A DNA stretch of 64,000 nt from Alcaligenes pakistanensis. GTDB taxonomy: Bacteria > Pseudomonadota > Gammaproteobacteria > Burkholderiales > Burkholderiaceae_B. The translations under genes were made by a program, and so were the position numbers. Below are positions 53,429 to 63,113 of this stretch, piece after piece. The DNA lies in assembly GCF_014652815.1 (NCBI RefSeq), contig NZ_BMZN01000002.1, forward strand, positions 607,638 to 671,637. The letters are read 5' to 3'. The stretch's first letter is position 1, and the number at the start of each line of letters is the position of its first letter. Under the pieces are notes generated by a model, which saw nothing but the letters and a program-made list of their open reading frames with translations, was not told the DNA's origin and ran no database searches.

Positions 53429-54208
53429 ATGCAAGCCACGCCAACGGTCTTCATTACGGGTGCCAGCAGCGGCTTGGGCAGAGCGCTGGCGCAAGAGTAC
53501 GCCGCTCAAGGTGCTTGCCTGGCTTTGCTAGGGCGACGGCAGGAAGAGCTGCAAGCCTTGGCAGACAGCTTGCCTGGTAGTCATCGAGTCTATGTCGCGG
53601 ACGTACGCGACCGGGATGCCTTACATCAGGCTGCCCAAGACTTTTTACAGTTCACCGGCCAAAAGATTGATGTGGTCATTGCCAGCGCGGGAATCAGCGC
53701 CGGCACATTGACTGAAGAAACGGAAGACTTCGCCGTCTTCAAGGCCATTGTCGACACCAATCTGCTGGCGATGGTGGCTACGTTTGAGCCTTTTATTGCC
53801 ACTATGAAAACAGCCGGCAAGGGCTCTTTGGTTGGTATTGCCAGTGTGGCAGGTATCCGTGGTCTGCCGGGTGCGGGTGCGTATAGCAGTTCCAAGGCAG
53901 CGGTCATCGCTTATTGCGAGAGCCTGCGCCTGGAGTTGTCGCTATATGGGGTGTCAGTCGTCACGATTACACCCGGCTATATCCGTACGGCCATGACGGC
54001 ACATAATCCTTACTCCATGCCGTTTCTGATGCCTGTCGAGGACTTTGCCCGCAAAGCTCGCAAAACGATAGAGCGGGGCGCTTCTTACCGGGTGATCCCC
54101 TGGCCTATGGGGATTGTGTCTCGCTTGATGCGTCTCTTGCCTAATTGGCTGTACGATCACTTGGCTCGTCGGGCACCACGCAAACCTCGCTTGAAGAAAG
54201 ACTCCTGA
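53429..54208 (+). CDS. Short-chain dehydrogenase/reductase
   Basis: A 259-residue classical SDR. The cofactor loop is GASSGLGRAL (11-20), the AGIS motif is at ASAGISAG, and the catalytic set is Ser in GIASVAGIRG, then YSSSK with Tyr and Lys. The last 40 residues are basic with an amphipathic stretch (VSRLMRLLPNWLYDHLARR), which suggests membrane association and fits a lipid-modifying context next to the LpxO-like gene. It is in an apparent two-gene operon with that gene. Substrate unknown. Confidence 0.9.
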   Translation: MQATPTVFITGASSGLGRALAQEYAAQGACLALLGRRQEELQALADSLPGSHRVYVADVRDRDALHQAAQDFLQFTGQKIDVVIASAGISAGTLTEETEDFAVFKAIVDTNLLAMVATFEPFIATMKTAGKGSLVGIASVAGIRGLPGAGAYSSSKAAVIAYCESLRLELSLYGVSVVTITPGYIRTAMTAHNPYSMPFLMPVEDFARKARKTIERGASYRVIPWPMGIVSRLMRLLPNWLYDHLARRAPRKPRLKKDS

Positions 54209-54311
54209 GGTTTCCCCGCTTTTGATCGTTACTAGAGCTTAACGCTCAAGCAAGTCGTGAGTGAGCGTCTGCCTGCTGTGGCCTCTTGATAGCTTTAGCT
54301 GCCTGGAGCGC

Positions 54312-54950
54312 TTAGCGTTGCTCGTCCAGCGTGGTGTTTAGATGTGGCAACTGGCCCCATAGCGTGCTGTTCCACTTCAAGGCAGCATCAATACTAAAAA
54401 AATTAAGACTGGTATTCAGAATGGCATGGGCACGCTTGGCATTTAGAGCCTGTTGATTCAGCTTGCGCCAGACCATATCAATCACACCGCCATGGGCAAA
54501 AACCAGCAGGTTCTTGCCTGGGTTTTCTTGGGCCAGGGTTTCAAAGCATTCCAGGACACGAGTCTGGAACTGGCGTAGTGATTCACCGCCTTCAACGGCA
54601 TAGTCTATGTCCACGGTGTCATCGGGTTGGTCAGGGCCGTGACGGCCTGCTGCATCCCAGGCTTGGCCTTCCAACGTCCCGAAACCGCGTTCGCGCAGCC
54701 CTTTGAGTTGCTGGATAGCGATATCCCAGTGCTTACAAGCAATAGCGGCGGTCTCCGAGGCACGTTGCAAGTCGCTGCTGATCACGGCATCTACCGGCAT
54801 TTGGAAGGCGCTGGAGCTCAAGTAGCTTTGCAAAGCACGAGCCTGTTCCCGGCCTGTCTGGTTTAACTCTATGTCTTGCCAGCCTTGCAGGCGGCGTACG
54901 GCATTCCAGGCGGTTTCACCGTGACGGATCAGACAAATAGACGTACTCAT
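54312..54950 (-). CDS. Histidine phosphatase superfamily protein (phosphoglycerate mutase-like)
   Basis: A 211-residue cofactor-independent-looking member of the branch 1 histidine phosphatases. The phosphohistidine motif is LIRHGETAWN (His10), with SSDLQRASETA, LRERGFGTLEGQ and the C-terminal VFAHGGVIDMVWR supplying the second catalytic histidine. Such proteins include CobC, GpmB-like phosphatases and nucleotide phosphatases; the sequence alone does not decide. The start at 54950 places the strand before RHG correctly; two upstream ATGs would add five residues. No partner genes. Confidence 0.85.
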   Translation of the reverse strand: MSTSICLIRHGETAWNAVRRLQGWQDIELNQTGREQARALQSYLSSSAFQMPVDAVISSDLQRASETAAIACKHWDIAIQQLKGLRERGFGTLEGQAWDAAGRHGPDQPDDTVDIDYAVEGGESLRQFQTRVLECFETLAQENPGKNLLVFAHGGVIDMVWRKLNQQALNAKRAHAILNTSLNFFSIDAALKWNSTLWGQLPHLNTTLDEQR

Positions 54951-55271
54951 GCTCGCAACCATCATTCAGGTAAGGGATCTGACTGCCAGCGGCAGGCGGA
55001 CTGTCTATTGTAAGGTCTGCGTCAAGCCCAAGCAGATATAGGGGGTATATACCGCATATAGCGCGTGCTTCGAAGCAAAAAGGCTGTTTTAAGGAGCTGG
55101 CTCGTTCCTCTATGTTGGGGTTTACCGCGTGCTGCCTTATTTTCAGGTGCCTTGTTGGGTCTTTCACGTTTAAAATCATGCCTCAACGAATCAGCCAGTG
55201 CCTTTTGCCTGTACTGCGCGACCGTATAACGAATTCTGCTGTATTTCTTTATTCCTTTTCTGGAACCCTCT
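54951..55271. other. Divergent intergenic region with three phased ATATA repeats
   Basis: The space between the histidine phosphatase and the NCS2 permease holds ATATA at 55036, 55047 and 55056, spaced 11 and 9 bases so that they lie on one DNA face, including the palindrome GGTATATACC (55044-55053). No gene is apparent. The region must contain both promoters. Confidence 0.4.
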
Positions 55272-56597
55272 ATGTCTCAGTCTTACTTTCCGCGTTGGCG
55301 CCGTGTCTCCGGCAGCGAACCTGGCGCGGTTGTGCAGCCCGACGAATGTCTGGCCACGCCGCAAAACATTGCGATGGGTGCACAGCATGTGGTGGCTATG
55401 TTTGGCTCCACTATTCTGGCTCCCTTGCTGATGGGCTTTGATCCTAATCTGGCCATCTTGATGTCCGGTATCGGGACGCTGATTTTCTTTGTCTTTGTGG
55501 GCGGTCGGGTTCCCAGCTACCTGGGTTCCAGTTTTGCCTTTATTGGCGGCGTGATTGCGGTAACCGGTTATGTGGGCAGCGGCCCTAATCCCAATATCGG
55601 TGTGGCCTTGGGGGCCATTATTGTCTGCGGTCTGGTCTACACCTTGATCGGTATTCTGGTCTGGGTTTTTAATGCCCGTACCCAGGGCGGTGCCGCGCGT
55701 TTGATCAACCAGTGGATGCCTCCCGTTGTCACAGGCTCGATTGTGGCTGTGATCGGTTTGAACCTGGCGCCTATTGCTGCTAAAGGCGCGATGGGGGGTG
55801 GCACTTTCGACTCTCTGATGGCCTTGATGACCGTGCTGTGTGTAGGCGGTATTGCGGTTTATACCCGTGGGGTCGCCCAGCGTCTGCTGATCTTGGTCGG
55901 TCTGGCCTTGGCTTGCGTACTGTATTGGGTGTTCACCAACCTGATGGGTTACGGCACGCCGATTAATTTTGCACCGGTTGCTGCTGCCGATTGGTTGGGC
56001 TTGCCCACGTTTGCGGCTCCAGTATTCCAGGCCCACGCCATGACGGTCATTGTCCCTGTCGCCATTATTCTGGTGGCCGAGAATCTGGGTCACATCAAGG
56101 CAGTCAGCGCCATGACGGGGCAGGACCTGGATGGCTATCTGGGTCGTGCATTTGTGGGTGACGGTGTGGCGACCATGCTGTCCGGTTCGGTAGGGGGTAC
56201 CGGCGTCACAACCTATGCAGAAAATATTGGTGTGATGGCGGCAACCCGTATTTATTCGACCCTGGTATTTGCCTTTGCGGCTGTGATTGCCATCTTCCTG
56301 GGCTTCTCGCCCAAGTTTGGTGCTGTCATCCAATCCATTCCCGGTCCGGTGCTGGGCGGAATGTCCATTGTGGTGTTTGGTCTGATTGCTATTGCCGGTG
56401 CCCGTATCTGGGTAGTGAATCAGGTGGATTTCAGTGATAACCGCAATCTGCTGGTTGCTGCCGTCACCCTGATTCTGGGGGCAGGTAACTTCTCCTTGCA
56501 GTTTGGTGTTGTTCGCCTGGATGGTATCGGTTGCGCCACCTTTGGTGCGATTTTGCTGTATGCCTTGTTACGAGGTCGTGGTCAGAATCGGGCGTAA
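55272..56597 (+). CDS. NCS2-family nucleobase permease (UraA/RutG-like)
   Basis: A 441-residue symporter with about 14 hydrophobic segments. The NCS2 hallmarks are the N-terminal QNIAMGAQHVVAMFGSTILAP, GGRVPSYLGSSFAFIGG with the first substrate region, and VAENLGHIKAVSAMTG, where the first glutamate and the Asn-Leu-Gly-His group match uracil-type carriers (UraA: AEHIGH). The length and the sequence opening with a WRR and PDE motif recall RutG. Uracil or a close pyrimidine is therefore the probable substrate, which would complement carAB in pyrimidine supply. It is followed by a strong hairpin. Confidence 0.9.
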   Translation: MSQSYFPRWRRVSGSEPGAVVQPDECLATPQNIAMGAQHVVAMFGSTILAPLLMGFDPNLAILMSGIGTLIFFVFVGGRVPSYLGSSFAFIGGVIAVTGYVGSGPNPNIGVALGAIIVCGLVYTLIGILVWVFNARTQGGAARLINQWMPPVVTGSIVAVIGLNLAPIAAKGAMGGGTFDSLMALMTVLCVGGIAVYTRGVAQRLLILVGLALACVLYWVFTNLMGYGTPINFAPVAAADWLGLPTFAAPVFQAHAMTVIVPVAIILVAENLGHIKAVSAMTGQDLDGYLGRAFVGDGVATMLSGSVGGTGVTTYAENIGVMAATRIYSTLVFAFAAVIAIFLGFSPKFGAVIQSIPGPVLGGMSIVVFGLIAIAGARIWVVNQVDFSDNRNLLVAAVTLILGAGNFSLQFGVVRLDGIGCATFGAILLYALLRGRGQNRA

Positions 56598-56614
56598 TTG
56601 CGTCAAGGCTGATT

Positions 56615-56650
56615 AATGCTGGTTTGGGCCCGAGAGGGCTCGCCAGCATT
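56615..56650 (+). terminator. Nested hairpin after the NCS2 permease
   Basis: AATGCTGG / CCAGCATT (8 pairs) encloses GCCC-GAGA-GGGC with a GAGA tetraloop. It lies 17 bases after the stop. There is no T run, so it may protect the mRNA 3' end or assist another termination mode rather than act as a simple terminator. Confidence 0.45.
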
Positions 56651-56719
56651 CCTTAATACTCCTGCTACTGTCATCTTGCCTGACAGATTTCTGTTTTTTT
56701 GTACAGGGGTTTTAGGGGC

Positions 56720-56748
56720 TTGCTATTTTCAGGCAGTTTGCCGACAAT
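56720..56748 (+). promoter_or_regulatory. Candidate greA leader promoter
   Basis: TTGCTA (56720-56725) and GACAAT (56743-56748) are spaced 17 bases, placing the start site near 56755, directly before a terminator-like hairpin. Confidence 0.4.
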
Positions 56749-56757
56749 AGATCTCAC

Positions 56758-56784
56758 AACCCCGGTTCTTCGCGGGGTTTTTTT
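56758..56784 (+). terminator. Leader terminator upstream of greA
   Basis: AACCCCG / CGGGGTT with an 8-base loop is followed by a run of T. It is 212 bases before greA and only a few bases after the candidate start site, so it could yield a very short leader RNA. Confidence 0.6.
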
Positions 56785-56951
56785 CTGCCGCAGAATTTCT
56801 CTGTGTCAGAGAAGCCATATTGGGGCGGCCTGCAGGTTTTGGCTTTAGCAGTGTGTTTATCGGTACGCTGTTGGGTCAGCAGGACCTTCAGCCAGCATAA
56901 TCGGCCTGCTTGAATAGCTGCCCCATCATCGTTATCCCCCTATTTTCCAGG

Positions 56952-56969
56952 CGCTCCCGCTACGGAGCG
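56952..56969 (+). promoter_or_regulatory. Hairpin just before the greA ribosome-binding site
   Basis: CGCTCC / GGAGCG with a 6-base loop is followed by TCTTTTA, 27 bases before greA. It resembles a weak terminator or attenuator. Confidence 0.4.
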
Positions 56970-56995
56970 TCTTTTACTTGTTGAGCAGGAATACT

Positions 56996-57472
56996 ATGTC
57001 TGCGATCCCACTGACTGCGCAGGGCGCACAACGTTTGCAAGTCGAATTACACCGCCTCAAGACGGTGGAACGCCCGGATGTGATTAACGCCATCGCCGAA
57101 GCGCGTGCACAGGGCGATTTGTCCGAGAATGCGGAATATGATGCCGCGCGCGAACGCCAAGGCTTTATCGAAGGCCGGATCAGCGAACTGGAAGGCACCT
57201 TGTCCAATGCCCAGATCATCGAACCCGCTACGTTGGATGCCGAAGGCCGAATCGTATTTGGCGCAACGGTAGAAATCGAGGAACTGGAGTCCGGCACCAC
57301 CGTGACGTACCAGATCGTTGGCGATGTCGAGGCTGACATCCGTGCCAATAAGATCTCCATATCCAGCCCTGTGGCTCGTGCCTTGATTGGCAAAAGCGCA
57401 GGCGATGTGGTTGAGGTCAAGGCACCTGCCGGTATTCGTGAATACGAAATCCTGACGATCAACTACGTTTGA
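56996..57472 (+). CDS. greA: Transcript cleavage factor GreA
   Basis: GreA rescues backtracked RNA polymerase by stimulating cleavage of the nascent RNA. The 158-residue length is exactly that of E. coli GreA. The coiled-coil N-terminal domain has LHRLKTVERPDVINAIAEAR, and the tip acidic residues lie in GDLSENAEYDAARERQ. The C-terminal FKBP-like domain shows KISISSPVARALIGKSAGD. The start at 56996 is preceded by GCAGGAA. The upstream leader is unusually rich in terminator-like hairpins. Confidence 0.96.
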   Translation: MSAIPLTAQGAQRLQVELHRLKTVERPDVINAIAEARAQGDLSENAEYDAARERQGFIEGRISELEGTLSNAQIIEPATLDAEGRIVFGATVEIEELESGTTVTYQIVGDVEADIRANKISISSPVARALIGKSAGDVVEVKAPAGIREYEILTINYV

Positions 57473-57483
57473 TGCCGCATCAA

Positions 57484-57506
57484 ACAGCAGGCATGTCCTG
57501 CTGTTG
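57484..57506 (+). terminator. Perfect inverted repeat after greA
   Basis: AACAGCAGG-CATGT-CCTGCTGTT, 9-base arms, 12 bases after the greA stop. No T run follows, so it is a weak terminator candidate. Confidence 0.45.
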
Positions 57507-57525
57507 ATTGAAGCGCGCAAAAGAA

Positions 57526-57554
57526 AGGCCCCTGTACATTGTGCCGGGGCCTTA
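57526..57554 (-). terminator. Terminator of yhbY
   Basis: AAGGCCCC / GGGGCCTT (8-base stem, 13-base loop); on the minus strand TCTTTTG follows. It lies 15 bases after yhbY. Confidence 0.6.
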
Positions 57555-57568
57555 TAATTTACGGGCGT

Positions 57569-58162
57569 TTAGCGTTTGCCCGAACCACCGAGTCCACGTC
57601 GGGCACCAGCCCGCAAGGACATGGCACTGCCAGGGCGGTTGGTATTGCTACGGGGTGCAGCAGCAGGTTTGACCGCAGAGAACTTCTGAAGGCCGCGTGG
57701 CGCTGCCGAAGCTTTCTTCTCTTGGGTGCTGTTACGTTCTGCTTGCATTTCTGCACGGCGAGCACGTTCTGTACTGCGGGTACGCTGGACACCGGAAGCG
57801 GCCAGTTTTTTGGGCGTGTAGGGCTCCGAAGCCTTACGGATGGCGCGGGTTGGTTTTTCAGGCGCTCCCAGAACAGGGGGGCGTTCAATATTGGGTCTGT
57901 AGATGGTCAGGATTTTGCCCAGATGGTGAATAGGGGCAGCATCCAGAGCATCGCAGATTTGTTCTAACATGGTCAGACGGGCCTGACGGTCATCACCGGC
58001 CACACGAATCTTGATGAGCTGGTGGGCCTGGAGATGGACAGTGATTTCTTTAATCACCGCGTCGGTCAGGCCATTGTCTCCAATCAGGACAACTGGGCGC
58101 AAAGCGTGAGCAGCAGCACGAAGGTCGCTGCGCTCATGAGGTGTAAGGTTGAGTTTTGGCAT
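57569..58162 (-). CDS. yhbY: Ribosome assembly RNA-binding protein YhbY with basic C-terminal extension
   Basis: YhbY is a CRM-domain protein that binds pre-50S particles. The first 97 residues are the whole E. coli-type protein: LTPHERSDLRAAAHALRPVV, IGDNGLTDAVIKEITVHL and GKILTIYRPN. About 100 further residues are basic and low in complexity (rich in Arg, Lys, Ala, Ser and Pro, for example RTRSTERARRAEMQAER), likely a disordered RNA-binding tail. It is divergent from rlmE with only 17 bases between the start codons. Confidence 0.92.
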   Translation of the reverse strand: MPKLNLTPHERSDLRAAAHALRPVVLIGDNGLTDAVIKEITVHLQAHQLIKIRVAGDDRQARLTMLEQICDALDAAPIHHLGKILTIYRPNIERPPVLGAPEKPTRAIRKASEPYTPKKLAASGVQRTRSTERARRAEMQAERNSTQEKKASAAPRGLQKFSAVKPAAAPRSNTNRPGSAMSLRAGARRGLGGSGKR

Positions 58163-58179
58163 AAAGAGATTGTACGGGA

Positions 58180-58818
58180 ATGGCCAAGAAAAAATTCTCT
58201 AAAGAGTGGGTTCAGCAGCATATAAATGACCCTTACGTCAAATTGGCGCAACAAAAAGGGTATCGCGCGCGTGCGGCTTTCAAACTCAGTGAAATATTGG
58301 AACTGGAGAAAATTCAGATTCCGGGGAAAGTGGTTGTGGATCTAGGGTCTACGCCGGGTAGCTGGTCGCAAGTGATACGTGAGCGTATGGTTGGGGCCGG
58401 CGGCGTGCTCAATGGTCGCATTATCGCACTGGATATCCTGGAAATGGAACCCGTTGCGGGCGTGGAGTTCATGTTGGGCGACTTCCGCGAGGACTCCGTA
58501 ATGGAACAGTTACAAGATTCCTTAAAAGGTGCGCAGGTAGACCTTGTGATTTCCGATATGGCCCCCAACTTGTCGGGTGTGGCATTGGCCGATTCCGCGC
58601 GTATCCAGCATTTATGCGAGCTGGCACAGGAATTTGCCCTGCAGCATCTGACCGATGATGGTGTGCTTATTGTCAAAGCCTTCCACGGAAGCGGGTTTTC
58701 CCAGATCGTGGAGTCTTTCAAGCGGAATTTTGTCAGAGTCGTCGAGCGTAAACCCAAGGCTTCGCGCGATAAATCCGCCGAGACCTTTCTCGTTGCCCGA
58801 GGGATAAAGGGCAGGTAA
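58180..58818 (+). CDS. rlmE: 23S rRNA (uridine-2552-2'-O)-methyltransferase RlmE
   Basis: RlmE (RrmJ/FtsJ) methylates U2552 of 23S rRNA late in 50S assembly. The 212-residue protein has the SAM motif [15 protein letters not shown] and the catalytic tetrad Lys35 ([11 protein letters not shown]), Asp126 ([10 protein letters not shown]), Lys166 (VKAFHGSG) and Glu201 (AETFLVARG). The start at 58180 is typical for the family. It is followed by ftsH after 107 bases, the order rlmE-ftsH-folP-glmM known from many proteobacteria. Confidence 0.95.
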   Translation: MAKKKFSKEWVQQHINDPYVKLAQQKGYRARAAFKLSEILELEKIQIPGKVVVDLGSTPGSWSQVIRERMVGAGGVLNGRIIALDILEMEPVAGVEFMLGDFREDSVMEQLQDSLKGAQVDLVISDMAPNLSGVALADSARIQHLCELAQEFALQHLTDDGVLIVKAFHGSGFSQIVESFKRNFVRVVERKPKASRDKSAETFLVARGIKGR

Positions 58819-58925
58819 TTTATGACTTGCCGGTCTTTGAATCGGGTAGAATGAACTATGTATGGCGCTTGTTCAGCTATGTGTAAGCATAATGAGCAAG
58901 TTATCGCAATCGCAGGAGATTGGCT

Positions 58926-60839
58926 TTGAACAATTCGTTTTCCAAAGTCGCGATCTGGATGGTTATTGCGCTGGTGCTGTTTACTGTTTTCAAGCAGTTT
59001 GACGGCCGGCCACCAGCCACTGATGGCGTCACTTACACGCAATTCATGAATGATGCCCGCTCCGGCCGCATCAGCAAGGTGGATATTCAGGGCGATACCC
59101 TGCATGTCACACCGGACTCTGGCCGCAGCTACACGCTGACTTCGCCTGGCGACCTTTGGATGGTGCCTGAACTGGTGAAATCCGGAGTGCAGGTGTCTGG
59201 CAAAGCCCGCGAAGAGCCTTCTTTCCTGACTAGCCTGTTCATCTCCTGGTTCCCCATGCTGCTCCTAATCGGCGTGTGGGTGTTTTTCATGCGCCAGATG
59301 CAAGGTGGTGGCAAGGGTGGGGCATTCAGTTTCGGCAAATCGCGTGCGCGTTTGCTGGACGAGAACACGAACCCAGTTACCTTTGCCGACGTTGCCGGTT
59401 GCGATGAAGCTAAGGAAGACGTTCAGGAGCTGGTGGATTTCCTGCGTGACCCAACTCGCTTTCAGCGTCTGGGTGGCCGAATTCCCCGCGGTATCCTGAT
59501 GGTTGGTTCGCCCGGTACTGGTAAGACTTTGCTGGCCCGTGCAATTGCTGGCGAAGCCAAGGTGCCTTTTTTCAGCATTTCCGGTTCCGACTTCGTTGAA
59601 ATGTTTGTGGGTGTGGGTGCTTCTCGTGTTCGCGACATGTTCGAGACCGCCAAGAAGCAATCGCCTTGCATTATCTTTATCGACGAAATCGATGCCGTAG
59701 GCCGTCAGCGTGGTGCTGGCCTGGGTGGCGGTAACGACGAACGCGAACAGACACTGAATCAGTTGCTGGTCGAAATGGACGGTTTTGAAACCGGCCAGGG
59801 CGTCCTTGTTATTGCTGCAACCAACCGTCCTGACGTGCTGGATCCCGCTTTGCTGCGTCCGGGTCGTTTTGACCGTCAAGTGGTTGTCAGCTTGCCTGAT
59901 ATTCGCGGTCGCGAGCAGATTTTGAAAGTACACATGCGCAAAGTGCCTTTGGCTCCCAACGTGGATGCCGTGGTGCTGGCTCGTGGTACTCCTGGTTTCT
60001 CCGGTGCCGATCTGGCCAACCTGGTTAACGAAGCTGCGTTGTTCGCTGCGCGCCGTAATGGTCGCACCGTGGATATGCAAGACTTTGAGCGCGCCAAAGA
60101 CAAGATCATCATGGGCGCCGAGCGTCGCAGCATGATCATGCCTGAGGAAGAGCGTCGCAACACCGCCTACCACGAAGCCGGTCACGCTTTGGTGGCATGC
60201 ATGTTGCCTAAAACCGATCCGGTTCACAAAGTCACGATCATTCCGCGTGGTCGTGCCTTGGGTGTCACCATGCAATTGCCAGAAGGCGATCGCTACAGCA
60301 TGGATAAAGAGCGCCTGCTGAACATGATCGCTGTGCTGTTCGGTGGTCGTATCGCTGAAGAAGTGTTCATGAATCAAATGACCACCGGCGCATCGAACGA
60401 CTTTGAACGTGCTACGCAGATTGCTCGCGACATCGTTACCCGTTACGGGATGACTGATTCGCTGGGTCCTGTGGTGTACGCAGAAAACGAAGGCGAAGTG
60501 TTCCTTGGACGCAGCGTGACCAAAACGACCCATGTGTCTGAGGCCACGATGCAGAAAGTGGATTCCGAGATTCGCAAGATCATCGACGAGCAATACGACA
60601 TTGCACGCAAGCTCATCGAAGACAATCGCGACAAGATGGAAGCCATGGCCAAGGCGTTGCTGGAGTGGGAAACCATTGATGCCGACCAGATCGACGACAT
60701 CATGAAGGGTTTGCCACCACGGGCGCCTCATGTGCCTAACAGCCATGACAACACACCGTCAGATGGCTCCACGCCTCCCGCTGCTGGCCCTAGCCCAGCG
60801 GATGACAAGGGTGCCGCGGCAACGACCCCTGTTGTTTAA
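58926..60839 (+). CDS. ftsH: Membrane-anchored ATP-dependent zinc metalloprotease FtsH
   Basis: FtsH degrades membrane and short-lived cytoplasmic proteins such as LpxC and sigma-32. The 637-residue protein has two N-terminal membrane segments (about 9-24 and 105-123) with a periplasmic domain between, AAA motifs GSPGTGKT (194-201) and [11 protein letters not shown], the SRH region with [19 protein letters not shown], and the zinc site HEAGH (416-420). The start is a TTG at 58926, preferred to TTG 58920 because CAGGAGA lies at the right distance. A Pro/Ser/Ala-rich tail follows the protease domain. Confidence 0.96.
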   Translation: MNNSFSKVAIWMVIALVLFTVFKQFDGRPPATDGVTYTQFMNDARSGRISKVDIQGDTLHVTPDSGRSYTLTSPGDLWMVPELVKSGVQVSGKAREEPSFLTSLFISWFPMLLLIGVWVFFMRQMQGGGKGGAFSFGKSRARLLDENTNPVTFADVAGCDEAKEDVQELVDFLRDPTRFQRLGGRIPRGILMVGSPGTGKTLLARAIAGEAKVPFFSISGSDFVEMFVGVGASRVRDMFETAKKQSPCIIFIDEIDAVGRQRGAGLGGGNDEREQTLNQLLVEMDGFETGQGVLVIAATNRPDVLDPALLRPGRFDRQVVVSLPDIRGREQILKVHMRKVPLAPNVDAVVLARGTPGFSGADLANLVNEAALFAARRNGRTVDMQDFERAKDKIIMGAERRSMIMPEEERRNTAYHEAGHALVACMLPKTDPVHKVTIIPRGRALGVTMQLPEGDRYSMDKERLLNMIAVLFGGRIAEEVFMNQMTTGASNDFERATQIARDIVTRYGMTDSLGPVVYAENEGEVFLGRSVTKTTHVSEATMQKVDSEIRKIIDEQYDIARKLIEDNRDKMEAMAKALLEWETIDADQIDDIMKGLPPRAPHVPNSHDNTPSDGSTPPAAGPSPADDKGAAATTPVV

Positions 60840-60862
60840 CTAACATAGGCCACGCCTATTTC

Positions 60863-61705
60863 ATGAATTACCCTGAGTGGTCTTGTGGGCGCTTCCAGTT
60901 TGGGCTGGAGCGCCCTTTGGTTATGGGGATTGTGAATGTCACCCCAGACTCCTTTTATGATGGCAATACACACAATGATTTGCCTCGGGCGCTGGACCAC
61001 GCCCGTCAATTAATCGCCGAAGGCGCAGACATTCTGGATATTGGGGGTGAATCCACGCGCCCCGGTGCCGAACCCGTTTCCCTGGAACAAGAGCTGGATC
61101 GTGTCATCCCTTTAATCGAGGGCCTGCGCGATAGCGGGGTGGCTTTGTCGGTCGATACTTTCAAGCCTGATGTGATGCGTGCCTGCCTGGATGCCGGTGC
61201 GGATATGATCAATGACATCTACGCTTTGCGTATGCCCGGTGCCATAGAAGCGGTCAAAGACTCTAACTGCGGCCTGTGCGTCATGCACATGCAAGGTGAG
61301 CCTCGTACCATGCAAGAGCAGGTGCATTACGATGATGTCGTCGTTGATGTACGTCATTTTTTGCAACAACGATGTGACGCCATAGTCAGCGCAGGCATTC
61401 AATCCGAGCGTATCATGCTGGATCCCGGCTTTGGCTTCGGTAAAACAGCAGCACATAATTATCAGTTGCTACGGGATTTGCAGCAGGCGGCAGTGCCTGG
61501 TTACCCTTGGCTAATTGGCTTGTCGCGCAAATCCATGATTGGCCATGTCACGGGAAAACCCGCCAGTGAGCGTTTGATTGGCAGTCTAACGGCAGCCCTT
61601 GCCTGTGTGGCACGGGGCGCAAAAATTGTCCGTGTCCATGATGTTGCCGCCACGCGCGAAGCGTTGGATGTGTGGAATGCGGTTGAATGTGGAGTCTCTG
61701 AATGA
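60863..61705 (+). CDS. folP: Dihydropteroate synthase
   Basis: FolP joins p-aminobenzoate to the pterin pyrophosphate in folate synthesis and is the sulfonamide target. The 280-residue protein has [35 protein letters not shown], the loop [24 protein letters not shown] and GLSRKSMIG, all conserved. It overlaps glmM by four bases and follows ftsH by 23 bases. Confidence 0.96.
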   Translation: MNYPEWSCGRFQFGLERPLVMGIVNVTPDSFYDGNTHNDLPRALDHARQLIAEGADILDIGGESTRPGAEPVSLEQELDRVIPLIEGLRDSGVALSVDTFKPDVMRACLDAGADMINDIYALRMPGAIEAVKDSNCGLCVMHMQGEPRTMQEQVHYDDVVVDVRHFLQQRCDAIVSAGIQSERIMLDPGFGFGKTAAHNYQLLRDLQQAAVPGYPWLIGLSRKSMIGHVTGKPASERLIGSLTAALACVARGAKIVRVHDVAATREALDVWNAVECGVSE

Positions 61706-63045
61706 GCGATCGTAAGTATTTCGGCACCGATGGTATCCGTGGTGAAGTTGGTGGCCCAACCATTAACCCTGAGTTCGCCTTGCGTTTGGGTTATGCGGCC
61801 GGGCAGGTTCTGGCTGCCCAGTATGAAGGTACAGGTCGTCCCACCGTGGTGATTGGCAAGGACACACGTATTTCTGGCTACATGTTGGAGTCCGCGCTGG
61901 AAGCGGGCTTATCGGCTGCCGGGATCGACGTTTTGCTGGCTGGCCCCGTGCCTACGCCAGCGGTGGCTTACTTGACGCGTACCTTGCGCTTAACAGCCGG
62001 TATTGTTATTTCTGCCTCGCACAACCCGTATTACGACAACGGCATCAAGTTCTTCTCCGCCCAGGGCACCAAGCTGCCTGACGAGATTGAGCTGAAAATT
62101 GAACAAGCCATTGACCAGCCTATGCGTTGGGTCAAGTCCGAATCCTTGGGCCGCGCCCGTCGTCTGGCGGACTCTGCTGGCCGTTATATCGAATTTTGTA
62201 AAAGTGCCTTCCCCAACGATTTGAATCTGAATGGGCTCAAGATCGTTGTGGATGCTGCGCACGGTGCCGCCTATAACATCGCGCCCCACGTGTTCCGCGA
62301 GCTGGGTGCCGAAGTGGTTGCCGTCGGTGTTCAGCCTGATGGTTTCAACATTAATCAGGAAGTCGGTGCAACTTACCCTGAGAAGCTGGCCGAGGAAGTG
62401 CGCAAGCACGGGGCGGATCTGGGTATTGCGCTGGACGGCGATGCAGACCGCCTGCAAATGGTGGATGCGCAGGGTCGTATCTACAATGGCGACGAACTAT
62501 TGTATCTAATTGTTGCTGATCGCCTGCAGACTCAGCCTGTTAAAGGCGTGGTCGGTACGCTCATGACCAACCTGGGTTTCGAGAAGAAAATGCAGGAATT
62601 GGGTGTGCAGTTTGCCCGTGCCAAAGTGGGTGACCGCTATGTGCTGGAATTGATGCAGCAAAATGGATGGGTATTTGGCGGCGAAAGCTCGGGCCATCTA
62701 CTGTGTCTGGAATGGCACAGTACGGGTGACGGCATTGTGGCCGCCTTGCAGGTTCTGACTGCGCTGTGTCACAGCGGCAAGAGCTTGCCCGAACTGATGA
62801 ACGGCTTGAAGATGTACCCGCAAATCATGGTCAACGTACCTTTGCTAGTGGGCCAGGATTGGCAGAACCATGCGGGTTTGCAACAGGCGACCAAAGAGGT
62901 GGAGCAAATGCTGGGTGAGCGCGGTCGGGTGCTGATTCGTGCATCTGGCACCGAACCTAAGCTTCGACTGATGGTAGAAGCAGAACAAGCCGATCTAGCT
63001 CAAGCAGGCATTGACACCTTGCTTGCAGTGGATTTAATGAAATAG
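61702..63045 (+). CDS. glmM: Phosphoglucosamine mutase
   Basis: GlmM converts glucosamine 6-phosphate to glucosamine 1-phosphate for UDP-GlcNAc, feeding peptidoglycan and lipopolysaccharide. The 447-residue enzyme has [11 protein letters not shown] at the start, the phosphoserine loop [16 protein letters not shown] (phosphorylated serine about 106), metal loop [13 protein letters not shown], and the phosphate-binding [14 protein letters not shown] near the end. It is translationally coupled to folP. Confidence 0.96.
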   Translation: MSDRKYFGTDGIRGEVGGPTINPEFALRLGYAAGQVLAAQYEGTGRPTVVIGKDTRISGYMLESALEAGLSAAGIDVLLAGPVPTPAVAYLTRTLRLTAGIVISASHNPYYDNGIKFFSAQGTKLPDEIELKIEQAIDQPMRWVKSESLGRARRLADSAGRYIEFCKSAFPNDLNLNGLKIVVDAAHGAAYNIAPHVFRELGAEVVAVGVQPDGFNINQEVGATYPEKLAEEVRKHGADLGIALDGDADRLQMVDAQGRIYNGDELLYLIVADRLQTQPVKGVVGTLMTNLGFEKKMQELGVQFARAKVGDRYVLELMQQNGWVFGGESSGHLLCLEWHSTGDGIVAALQVLTALCHSGKSLPELMNGLKMYPQIMVNVPLLVGQDWQNHAGLQQATKEVEQMLGERGRVLIRASGTEPKLRLMVEAEQADLAQAGIDTLLAVDLMK

Positions 63046-63113
63046 TAATGTGGCTATCAAATACCTGAAACATTGTTTGTGCATGATGCACGAAAGTGTT
63101 TGGAGTCATCACG

